Positions 1 through 6,185 of a stretch of 9,140 bases of DNA are shown in pieces (the first letter of the stretch is position 1; each line of letters begins with the position of its first letter). The notes under the pieces are model-generated. The model saw nothing but the letters and a program-made list of their open reading frames with translations. It had not been told where the DNA came from and did no database searches. The stretch covers positions 1-9,140 of the forward strand of contig JAEZBU010000110.1 in the NCBI GenBank assembly GCA_023426855.1. The letters run 5' to 3'. This DNA is from Pseudomonadota bacterium (GTDB lineage: Bacteria > Pseudomonadota > Alphaproteobacteria > Rhizobiales > Hyphomicrobiaceae). A program made the position numbers and the translations under genes.

Positions 1-594
1 CATCGGATAACCGCCGGTGATGAAGAACGCATCCACTGCGCCGTCCTTCATCTTTTCAGCAGCCTGATTCGGCTTGAGGTATTCCGGACTGATGTCCTTT
101 TCGGTGATGCCATAGGCAGCCAGCACAGCGCGCGCGTTGATTAGCGAGCCCGAGCCTGGCTCGTCCAGCGATACTTTCTTGCCCTTCAGGTCAGCGATCG
201 ACTTGAGGCCGGATCCCTTGCGCACGACGATGTGCACGGATTCCGGGTAGAGGTTGGCGATCGAGCGAAGATCGGCATTCTTCTGCTTACCGTCAAATAC
301 GCCGGTGCCGGTGTAGGCCCAATAGGCGACGTCGGCTTGCGTGAAACCCGACTCCATATTCCCGCCCGCGATGGCGTTGACGTTCGCGACCGAGCCGTTC
401 GACGCGACGGCCGTCGAGACCAACTGCGGCGGGTTGGAGATGGCATTGGCGAGCATGCCGCCAACCGGATAGTAGGTACCGGCCGTTCCGCCTGTCCCGA
501 TCCGGAAGAATGAGGGCGTTTGGGCGACAGCAGCGGTGATGCCCACTGTTGCCAACACCAAGCCGGTGACGAGGAAAGTCCGACGGGAAGTCAT
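1..594 (-). CDS. TAXI family TRAP transporter solute-binding receptor (partial, C-terminus cut off by window edge)
   Basis: Periplasmic substrate-binding protein of a TRAP-type secondary transporter, TAXI subfamily; family members bind small organic acids or amino acids and pass them to a fused DctQM-like membrane protein. The visible 198 residues begin with an export signal (positively charged start, hydrophobic residues 7-23, likely cleavage after AVA near residue 24). The family pattern follows: RIGTGGTAGTYYPVGG at 31-46, a Gln-rich ligand region (GFTQADVAYWAYTG, 83-96), the HIVVRKGSGLKSIADLKGKKVSLDEPGSGS block at about 121-150 (split here only for description), and DAFFITGGYP near 188-197. 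The usual length is about 320 residues, so roughly a third is missing beyond the left edge. The start at 594 is supported by AGGAG at 609-605 and an upstream promoter. The N-terminus reads SRRTFL, which resembles a twin-arginine signal, so export could be by Tat rather than Sec. The substrate cannot be read from the sequence. No membrane component lies in the window. Confidence 0.92.
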   Translation of the reverse strand, partial: MTSRRTFLVTGLVLATVGITAAVAQTPSFFRIGTGGTAGTYYPVGGMLANAISNPPQLVSTAVASNGSVANVNAIAGGNMESGFTQADVAYWAYTGTGVFDGKQKNADLRSIANLYPESVHIVVRKGSGLKSIADLKGKKVSLDEPGSGSLINARAVLAAYGITEKDISPEYLKPNQAAEKMKDGAVDAFFITGGYPM

Positions 595-604
595 ATCGAC
601 AAAA

Positions 605-609
605 CTCCT
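605..609 (-). promoter_or_regulatory. Ribosome binding site of the TAXI receptor gene
   Basis: AGGAG on the minus strand lies 10 bases before the ATG at 594. It is the clearest Shine-Dalgarno match seen at any start in the window and fixes the receptor start. Confidence 0.7.
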
Positions 610-647
610 GCTTATGCCCCACAAGACGTGGAATTAGCGCGGTTTCG

Positions 648-676
648 AGCGTAGAAATCTAAAATAGGCGTGTCAA
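648..676 (-). promoter_or_regulatory. Putative sigma-70-type promoter for the TAXI receptor
   Basis: On the minus strand a perfect TTGACA (676-671) is followed by a 17-base AT-rich spacer and TACGCT (653-648), which keeps the T, A and final T of the -10 consensus. Transcription would begin near 641 and give a leader of about 47 bases before the ATG at 594. It lies in the 137-base gap after the nuclease stop, which argues that the receptor is transcribed on its own. No operator or rho-independent terminator was recognised in this gap. The assignment rests on consensus matching only. Confidence 0.5.
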
Positions 677-731
677 ACGGAAGTCGACGGATCCTAAACA
701 ACCATGGTCCGAGGCTTGCGAAACTTCAACT

Positions 732-1463
732 TTAGTTTGTGCGAACCGGCTGCCAGCCGGCGGCCAGGGCCTCAGCTTCCGAGCAGAACCAGCGTTCCCC
801 TTTCGAGGGGTTGATGCGCACGGCATCGTAATTGCGGTTCCAAGGCAAATGGTAGGTGCGGCCGGAATTGGTGATATTGCCCTTGATCGCACAGCCGCTG
901 GGCGCGGTGTTCTCCGCGGTTGTCCAACGGCCGGTGCGATAGCCCCACGCCGGCTCATTATCCGCCTGCCAGATACCGATGCTGCGCCCGCGTGCCTCTG
1001 CTTCGACTTGCACCAGCCGCGATGAATAGCGCACGAAGGCCCAGGCGAATCCGCGCCGCACCATCTCAGCATTCAGTTCCAGCGAGCCGGCCCAGCAGAT
1101 CCCCAGGACGCGGCCATATCTATCGTTGCCGGAACTCTCGCAACGGACGATCTTTCCCGCCGTCATCGCCACCAATTCCTGCCTGGCAGATTGCCCGCAC
1201 GACCACTGCGTTTTCTTCGCCGTGGCGCAAAGCTGCGATGTTTCAGGCGCATCAATTCCTTCCAGACGAATACGCGCGTCGCCAATGGCGATCGTGTCGC
1301 CGTCGATCACGCGCGCAGGTCCGGACAACGCACCGCGCGATTGATCTCGCGCAGCCTGAGACTGCTCAAGCGGGGCTGAAAGAGCCAGCACAAGGCCCAG
1401 GAGACCCGCTAACGCCAGGGCTCCCAACGGCCGCCTACCATATCGATGACCAAATTCACGCAT
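732..1463 (-). CDS. Exported thermonuclease (SNase-like) with C-terminal cysteine-containing extension
   Basis: Calcium-dependent nuclease of the staphylococcal nuclease family, predicted to cut DNA and RNA outside the cytoplasm. A signal peptide or signal anchor covers residues 1-38 (hydrophobic 14-30). The SNase domain spans about 48-166. It keeps the catalytic pattern VIDGDT (D54, D56 as calcium ligands), RLEGIDAPE (R66, D71, E74) and DRYGR (R118), which align with D19/D21, R35, D40, E43 and R87 of the S. aureus enzyme. After GIW (163-165), a tail of about 75 residues carries CAIKGNITNSGRTYHLP (191-207) and GERWFCSEAEALAAGW (222-237). This is a small module often attached to rhizobial nucleases; NCBI may call it a 'sunset' domain, a name I recall but cannot check. 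The mature protein has six cysteines (79, 89, 108, 123, 191, 227), compatible with disulfides in the periplasm. The start at 1463 gives a well-formed signal peptide, but the ribosome site is weak. The gene lies 137 bases after the MFS gene on the same strand. Confidence 0.92.
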   Translation of the reverse strand: MREFGHRYGRRPLGALALAGLLGLVLALSAPLEQSQAARDQSRGALSGPARVIDGDTIAIGDARIRLEGIDAPETSQLCATAKKTQWSCGQSARQELVAMTAGKIVRCESSGNDRYGRVLGICWAGSLELNAEMVRRGFAWAFVRYSSRLVQVEAEARGRSIGIWQADNEPAWGYRTGRWTTAENTAPSGCAIKGNITNSGRTYHLPWNRNYDAVRINPSKGERWFCSEAEALAAGWQPVRTN

Positions 1464-1500
1464 AAGTTGAATCTGATCTGAGTCGTCGGGCGTGGTCGAG

Positions 1501-1543
1501 GCGAATCAATGATTTCGCACGGCAAGTTCATGCCGAAGCCGTG
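1501..1543. repeat. Two adjacent imperfect inverted repeats in the MFS-nuclease gap
   Basis: The 137-base gap 1464-1600 contains an imperfect palindrome at 1501-1518 (GCGAATCA facing TGATTTCGC, with one bulged base). Next to it, CACGGC (1518-1523) pairs with GCCGTG (1538-1543) and encloses CGGCA/TGCCG (1520-1524 and 1531-1535). A further small hairpin, CGGGA/TCCCG, lies at 1562-1576, about 25 bases after the MFS stop. None is followed by a T-run, so none is a convincing rho-independent terminator. They could be operator-like or RNA folds, or chance in GC-rich DNA. Confidence 0.3.
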
Positions 1544-1600
1544 GCAATCGTTGTAAATACGCGGGAGTCTATCCCGAATCGCGATCGTCCGTGTGAGCGG

Positions 1601-2794
1601 TTATGCGCGCGCTACGTCACGCTGAAACAGAGCGATCACAGTGCCGACAAGCAAAATGATGCCAGACAGCGCCAGACCCCACGCCAGGCTCCCCGTGCGG
1701 TCCGCAACGACGCCGGTGAAAATGGGACCGGCGAGTTGCATCACCGAGAACAGCAGCGTGAAAGCCGCAACTGCCTCACCCCAGACGACCGCAGGCAGGG
1801 ACTTCTTGACCAAGGCGGTGATGCCAGCGGGGATCATGAAAAAGAAGCCGAACAATGCCGCCGAGGCCATCAGCAGTGGCAGACTTGTGCCGAACAACGG
1901 CAAGATCGCACCGATACTGACCGCGAGCTGAATGGCCGCCAACGGCCGCCCGCCACGCCACGACGCAATCGGCCCCGACCAAATGCGCGACGACAGTATC
2001 GTTGAGACGCCGAGCACGACCCAGACGATGGAAACTTGAATCGCGTCTGCGCCATGCTCACGCATCCAGGCGATGATGAAGGTCATGTAAGCGAAGTAGC
2101 CCAGCGCAAAGAAAGCGTAGCTGATGAACGTCGGCATCAGCGGCGCCTTCGGCCAGGGATATGGAGAGCGCTGGCGTGCTGGAGCATCCACGGCGCGGGC
2201 CGCAGCCGCTGTCGCGAAGCAAACCAGCAATGAGAAAATACCCATGCCGATCCAGGCCCATGGCCAAGCGGAATCGCCGCCTGCAGAGATCAGCCACGGC
2301 AGTGTCAGACCCGGCAACAGCAGGCCGACGCCACCGCCTGCGAAGTAGATCGAGATCGTGGTAGCGGCCAACCTCGGATTGTCAGGAAAGATGCTGGCCG
2401 CAAGCACGCTGCCGGTGATGAATATAACCGCGCCACTGACGCCCACGACGAACCGCAGAACGATCAGCAGCGTGAAATCATTGGTCATCCCAGTCGCCAG
2501 CAGTCCTGCCGCCGTGATCCACATGCCGATCTGGAACAACCCCGATGCACCGAGGCGGCGCACGCAGGCCAAAGCCACGATCGATCCAACCAGATAACCG
2601 ACGGCATTGGCGGTGCCCAGCGCCCCCGCTTGTGTGTAGCTCCAGCCAAGATCTCCGCGCATTGCCGGCAGGATCAATGCATAGGCGAAGCGTCCCAGAC
2701 CGTTGGAAACCGCAACTCCCAACGCCAAGCCAGCGGCGACAAACAGGCCTTGGCGTATTTTGCCTTCACTTGAGTGTCGCGAATTCTCTATCAT
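1601..2794 (-). CDS. YbfB/YjiJ family MFS transporter
   Basis: Inner-membrane transporter of the major facilitator superfamily with twelve predicted membrane segments in 397 residues, the normal length for the group. The family signature GLGRFAYALILPAM (32-45) sits in the first helix, followed by GWSYTQAGALGTANAVGYLVG (50-70, beginning of helix 2). A glycine-rich FAGGGVGLLLPG (151-162) marks helix 5, and the hydrophilic loop at about 200-220 separates the two six-helix halves. The second half has WSGPIASWRGGRPLA (272-286), the counterpart of the MFS loop motif. The YbfB/YjiJ group has no settled substrate, so none is proposed. The ATG at 2794 is chosen because it leaves a short polar N-terminus before helix 1; its ribosome site is poor. 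The gene is divergent from the XdhC gene across 77 bases and could be read into the nuclease downstream. Confidence 0.92.
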   Translation of the reverse strand: MIENSRHSSEGKIRQGLFVAAGLALGVAVSNGLGRFAYALILPAMRGDLGWSYTQAGALGTANAVGYLVGSIVALACVRRLGASGLFQIGMWITAAGLLATGMTNDFTLLIVLRFVVGVSGAVIFITGSVLAASIFPDNPRLAATTISIYFAGGGVGLLLPGLTLPWLISAGGDSAWPWAWIGMGIFSLLVCFATAAAARAVDAPARQRSPYPWPKAPLMPTFISYAFFALGYFAYMTFIIAWMREHGADAIQVSIVWVVLGVSTILSSRIWSGPIASWRGGRPLAAIQLAVSIGAILPLFGTSLPLLMASAALFGFFFMIPAGITALVKKSLPAVVWGEAVAAFTLLFSVMQLAGPIFTGVVADRTGSLAWGLALSGIILLVGTVIALFQRDVARA

Positions 2795-2871
2795 CTATAA
2801 GGACACCAAGCATCATTGTGCATTGCGATAAGCCTGACGGCGTGATCTTGCATCAAAGCCTACGCCAGTAG
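2795..2871. promoter_or_regulatory. Divergent intergenic region between the MFS and XdhC genes
   Basis: These 77 bases must carry the promoters for both flanking genes unless they start inside neighbouring coding DNA. On the minus strand TTGATG, a 17-base spacer and GCTTAT form a weak promoter-like pair for the MFS gene. On the plus strand TATAAG at 2796-2801 resembles a -10 box, with TTGAGT upstream but an overlong spacer of about 20 bases. No clear operator palindrome was seen. The shared region makes joint regulation possible but does not show it. Confidence 0.3.
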
Positions 2872-3957
2872 ATGCTCCGCAAATGCATGAGTAATAAGCA
2901 CGGAATGTCGAGCATGTCGGAACCTCATTCGCAGCATTCAGGCAGCGCACGCGTCAACATATTACGCAGCGCACAAGATTGGCTCGCACGCGACGGCAAG
3001 GTCGCGCTCGCAACCGTGGTCGACACCTGGGGCTCCGCACCGGTACCGGTGGGCGGACAGCTCGTCATCAGCGCCGATGGCAAATTTGAAGGCTCAGTCT
3101 CGGGCGGCTGCATCGAAGGTGAGGTCATCACCGCAGCGGAAGACGTGCTGGACGACGGCAAGCCGCGCACATTGTCATTCGGCGTCGAGGATGAAACCGC
3201 CTGGAGCGTCGGTCTGCCTTGCGGCGGGCAGGTTAAAGTGTACCTCGAACGCCTCGATGAAAAGGCTGGCGGCATTGGCTTCGTCGAGCGGCTGCGCAGC
3301 GCAAGCGACAGCCGCGAAGGGCTCGTTCTGAGCACCCGCCTCAGCGATGGCCAACGCAGCATCTTCGAACGCGGCACGCCAAACCTTGACGCCGACGTCG
3401 CGGAACGCATGCGCTCCGGCGAAAGCAAACTGCTGCAGACGCCGGAAGGCGAGGTGTTCGTGCAGGCGTTGCTGCCTCCGGCACGTATCGTCGTGATTGG
3501 CGCGACGCACATCGCGCAGATCGTGTGCGAACTGGCGCGGCTCGCCGGATACGAAATCCACGTCATCGACCCACGCACCGCGTTCGCCTCGGAGACGCGT
3601 TTCCCCGGCATCGAAATCATGGCGGAGTGGCCGCAGGATACCCTGCCGCGCATCGGCCTCGACCCGTACACCGCAATGGTCGTTGTTGCGCATGTCAGCC
3701 ATATCGACGACGAGGCGCTGAAGCTGGCGCTGAAATCCGACGTGCTCTACATCGGCGCGCTTGGCAGCCGCCGCAATCATGCCAAGCGTAAGGAACGCCT
3801 GTTGGCCGCCGGCGTCAGCGAGGAAGATTTCGCGCGCATCAAGTGCCCGATAGGCCTCGATATCGGTGCGCAGACACCGGCCGAAATCGCCATCTCGATC
3901 ATGGCGGAAGTCATACTCGCGGTCCGAGGGGCCAAAGGTGTGCGTAAGAAGGGTTGA
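2872..3957 (+). CDS. XdhC/CoxI family molybdenum-cofactor maturation protein
   Basis: Members of this family bind molybdenum cofactor in the cytoplasm, help its sulfuration, and deliver it to molybdenum hydroxylases such as xanthine dehydrogenase or CO dehydrogenase-like enzymes. Both family domains are present in one chain. The N-terminal XdhC_CoxI domain (about 28-130) has DTWGSAPVPVGGQLVIS (51-67), GSVSGGCIEGEV (74-85) and GLPCGGQVKVYLE (114-126), keeping the two conserved cysteines C80 and C117. The C-terminal Rossmann domain (about 204-352) has VVIGATHIAQ (207-216), HIDDEALKLAL (277-287), YIGALGSRRNHAKR (293-306) and CPIGLDIGAQTPAEIAISIMAE (325-346, given as two adjoining motifs, CPIGLDIGA and TPAEIAISIMAE). 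Four in-frame ATGs (2872, 2887, 2905, 2914) crowd the beginning and none has a strong ribosome site; conservation begins only near residue 28, so the true start may be 2905 or 2914. The MocA-like gene starts 9 bases after the stop, so the two are almost certainly one operon. Confidence 0.92.
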   Translation: MLRKCMSNKHGMSSMSEPHSQHSGSARVNILRSAQDWLARDGKVALATVVDTWGSAPVPVGGQLVISADGKFEGSVSGGCIEGEVITAAEDVLDDGKPRTLSFGVEDETAWSVGLPCGGQVKVYLERLDEKAGGIGFVERLRSASDSREGLVLSTRLSDGQRSIFERGTPNLDADVAERMRSGESKLLQTPEGEVFVQALLPPARIVVIGATHIAQIVCELARLAGYEIHVIDPRTAFASETRFPGIEIMAEWPQDTLPRIGLDPYTAMVVVAHVSHIDDEALKLALKSDVLYIGALGSRRNHAKRKERLLAAGVSEEDFARIKCPIGLDIGAQTPAEIAISIMAEVILAVRGAKGVRKKG

Positions 3958-3966
3958 GACGCCGCC

Positions 3967-4617
3967 ATGGCCGACAGCCGACAGCCGATCGACCCTGCCG
4001 CGCCAGCGGTCGCCGCAATCGTGCTCGCGGCGGGGTCATCGCGTCGGTTCGGCCCGAACAACAAACTGCTCGCAGCCTTCCGCGGGCAGCCGCTGATCCG
4101 ATGGGCTGTCACAGCCTTCACGGAAAGCCGCGCTGATCCCGTCATCGTCGTCACCGGCCCGGATCGCACGGAAATCGAAACCGCACTGGCCGGGTTGCCG
4201 GTACGTACCACGCACAATCCGGATCATCTTGAAGGCATGGGCGGATCAATCGCGACCGGCGTCGCTGCGCTGCCTTCCGGCATCGATGGCGTTCTGGTCA
4301 GCCCCGGCGACATGCCCGGCATAACCGCGCGCCTGATCGATGACCTGATCACAGCCTTTCAGCGGGAAGGCGGCGATCGCATCATCCGACCCGCCCTCTC
4401 CGGTGGGCGGCCCGGACATCCCGTGCTATGGCCAGCGCGCCTGCTGCCACGGCTCGGCCGGATCAGCGGCGCGGAGGGTGGCAAAACGCTGCTGTCCGAG
4501 GTCTCCAGCGATATCGTGCATGTGCCATTGAATGATGAAGGCGCGGCGCTGGACATCGATACGGTGGAGGAATTACGGCGCAACGCCGAGCTACTGCGCG
4601 ATTTGCATGGCAGATAG
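3967..4617 (+). CDS. MocA-like molybdenum cofactor nucleotidyltransferase (NTP_transf_3 family)
   Basis: Cytoplasmic nucleotidyltransferase of the MobA/MocA type; such enzymes join a nucleoside monophosphate from NTP to molybdopterin. The signature loop IVLAAGSSRRFGPNNKLL (18-35) binds the nucleotide; LAAG, rather than the LAGG of GTP-using MobA, favours a CTP-using MocA-type enzyme making the cytosine dinucleotide form of the cofactor. That specificity is inferred from the motif. GMGGSIATGV (90-99), VSPGDMPG (111-118, with the metal-binding aspartate D115), RPGHPVLW (148-155) and the C-terminal LDIDTVEEL (195-203) complete the family pattern. At 216 residues it has typical length. The ATG at 3967 follows the XdhC stop by 9 bases; AGAAGGG at the end of the XdhC gene may serve as a distant ribosome site. 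Together with XdhC it forms a cofactor-finishing pair of the kind usually found beside molybdenum hydroxylase genes. Confidence 0.88.
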   Translation: MADSRQPIDPAAPAVAAIVLAAGSSRRFGPNNKLLAAFRGQPLIRWAVTAFTESRADPVIVVTGPDRTEIETALAGLPVRTTHNPDHLEGMGGSIATGVAALPSGIDGVLVSPGDMPGITARLIDDLITAFQREGGDRIIRPALSGGRPGHPVLWPARLLPRLGRISGAEGGKTLLSEVSSDIVHVPLNDEGAALDIDTVEELRRNAELLRDLHGR

Positions 4618-4631
4618 GCATCGGCGGACTT

Positions 4632-4643
4632 GACGCCGGCGTC
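4632..4643. repeat. Perfect 12-base palindrome in the gap before the SLC13 permease
   Basis: GACGCCGGCGTC lies in the 82-base gap 4618-4699, 15 bases after the MocA-like stop. It overlaps a TTGACG that could be a -35 box (4630-4635), but no good -10 follows at 16-18 bases. It could be an operator, the base of a small hairpin, or chance in GC-rich DNA. No T-run follows it, so it is not a rho-independent terminator. The rest of the gap holds GGGAG at 4675-4679, too far from the ATG at 4700 to be a normal ribosome site. Confidence 0.3.
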
Positions 4644-4699
4644 CCCAGGCGGAATGGCTCCCCTAACAAACGACGGGAGCGGGATACCCAAACAACGGC

Positions 4700-6148
4700 A
4701 TGTCGAGATCCGAGGTTAAGAACACAGGGAGCGGCTGGACAGTCCGCATCCCTGGAACCGGCGTTGCTATGCCGGTGTGGCGCATCGCGATTGTCGTGCT
4801 AGCGGCCATAGGCGGCCTCGCCATCGCGCTGCTGCCACCGCCTGCCGGTGCTCCACCGCAAGCCATGCTGGCCCTCGGCCTCATCGCCATGACGGTGGCG
4901 CTGTGGGCGACCATGGCGATCCCGCAACCGGCCGCGTCCCTGCTTTTCGTGGCGCTCATTTTCCTGACCGGCGCCGCACCAATGCATGCGCCCCTGTCGG
5001 GTTTCATGTCGAGTTCGCTGTGGCTGGTGTTCGGCGGCCTGCTGATCGGAACGGCAGCGGAGCGCACGGGTTTCGGCCGCTACGTCGCCCGACGCTTCCT
5101 GGGCGGATTTCACAGCTCCTACGCATCGCTGATTCTTGGCGTCATCATCGGATCGACAGTGCTCGCGCTACTTGTGCCCTCGAATATGGGCCGCATCGCC
5201 ATCACGGTGCCCGTCGTGATGGCACTGGCCAAAGAGGCTGGCTACGACATCGGCTCGCCCGGACACATCGGCCTCGTTTTGACTGTCGTGATTGGAAACT
5301 TTTCCGTCGCGCAGGGCGTCATGTCCGGCAACCTGCTCAACATGATGATCGTTGGCGCCGGCGAGACGCTCTACCGGATCAATATCACGTACATGCACTG
5401 GCTGGTGTTGTGCGCGCCCGTGCTCGGTCTGGTGAAAGCATGGATCGTCTGGCGGACCGTGCTGTGGATGTATCCCGCCCCTGCCCCGCGCTCCGAAACG
5501 ACCGAAGATCAGACGGAGGTTCTGAGCCCGCAAGCACGCCGCGTGGGCATCATTCTGTGCTTCGCAATCCTGCTGTGGGCGACCGATTTCCTGCATGGCA
5601 TCAGGCCAGGCTGGGTCGCCTTGGCCGCTGGCATTGTGTGTCTCGTCCCGGGAATCGGCGTGATGCCGCCGAAAGAGATCTTCAATACGCGCCGGCTGCT
5701 GATCATCTTTTGGGTCGGAACGGTTCTCAGTCTCGCCGCGGTGCTGACGGAATCCGGCGGCAGCAAGCTGATTTCAGCAGCAATCGTCGAGCTTGCCGGC
5801 ATCGAGGGGCAGTCGCCGTTCTACGGCTACTTCACGATCGCCTATCTGTCGTCCGTGCTGGCGATCCTGTCGACCTTCGGCGGCGCGGTGCCGACGATGG
5901 CCGCCGCGGCTGAAGCAATCAGCGCCGCGACCGGTCTTCCGCTGGAAACCGCGGTGATGGCCATCGCGCCCGGCATGTCGGCGATTTTCTTCCCCTACAT
6001 TGCCGCACCGATCGTGGTCGGACTGTTGATGGGCAAGGTGAGCCAGCTCAAAGCCACCTCCTTCACGCTCATCACCGCCGCCATTTCCTGCGTGGTGATC
6101 ATTCCGCTGAACGCAGCCTGGTGGTGGCTGCTCGGCGCGATGGGTTGA
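4700..6148 (+). CDS. SLC13/DASS family permease
   Basis: Integral inner-membrane carrier of the divalent anion:sodium symporter group, whose members take up dicarboxylates, sulfate or related anions. In 482 residues, about eleven or twelve hydrophobic segments are seen, among them 28-46, 54-73, 77-93, 104-118, 141-161, 190-208, 233-256, 281-297, 304-320, 332-350, 376-396, 415-444 and 453-478; two of these are probably re-entrant hairpins. LVPSNMGRIAITVPVV (158-173) matches the first Ser-Asn-containing substrate/sodium motif of the family. At the matching place in the second half the sequence reads STFGGAVPTMAAA (391-403) and lacks the usual Ser-Asn-Thr. The polar loop 259-280 divides the two halves. 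The start is uncertain: the ATG at 4700 has no close ribosome site, and M24 (4769) just before the first helix is an alternative. It follows the MocA-like gene by 82 bases on the same strand and may be in the same operon. The substrate cannot be read from the sequence. Confidence 0.87.
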   Translation: MSRSEVKNTGSGWTVRIPGTGVAMPVWRIAIVVLAAIGGLAIALLPPPAGAPPQAMLALGLIAMTVALWATMAIPQPAASLLFVALIFLTGAAPMHAPLSGFMSSSLWLVFGGLLIGTAAERTGFGRYVARRFLGGFHSSYASLILGVIIGSTVLALLVPSNMGRIAITVPVVMALAKEAGYDIGSPGHIGLVLTVVIGNFSVAQGVMSGNLLNMMIVGAGETLYRINITYMHWLVLCAPVLGLVKAWIVWRTVLWMYPAPAPRSETTEDQTEVLSPQARRVGIILCFAILLWATDFLHGIRPGWVALAAGIVCLVPGIGVMPPKEIFNTRRLLIIFWVGTVLSLAAVLTESGGSKLISAAIVELAGIEGQSPFYGYFTIAYLSSVLAILSTFGGAVPTMAAAAEAISAATGLPLETAVMAIAPGMSAIFFPYIAAPIVVGLLMGKVSQLKATSFTLITAAISCVVIIPLNAAWWWLLGAMG

Positions 6149-6185
6149 GAGTTGTGGGCCGCCGATGCTGAACCAACATTAGAAC

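Noticed and set aside
920..1465. A 181-codon open frame on the plus strand across the nuclease
   Set aside because: It is antisense to a gene with intact catalytic residues and signal peptide; the product is Arg/Pro-rich without motifs.
2925..3671. A 248-codon open frame on the minus strand across the XdhC gene
   Set aside because: It is the complement of a well-conserved two-domain protein and its Ser/Arg/Pro-rich translation shows no family features.
4777..5913. A 378-codon open frame on the plus strand inside the SLC13 permease
   Set aside because: It is another reading frame of a clear membrane protein; its product is Arg/His-rich with no hydrophobic pattern or motif.
6149..6185. A possible two-way terminator between the convergent permease and acetyltransferase genes
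   Set aside because: The 37 bases show no stable inverted repeat with a T-run on either strand, although termination must happen somewhere nearby.
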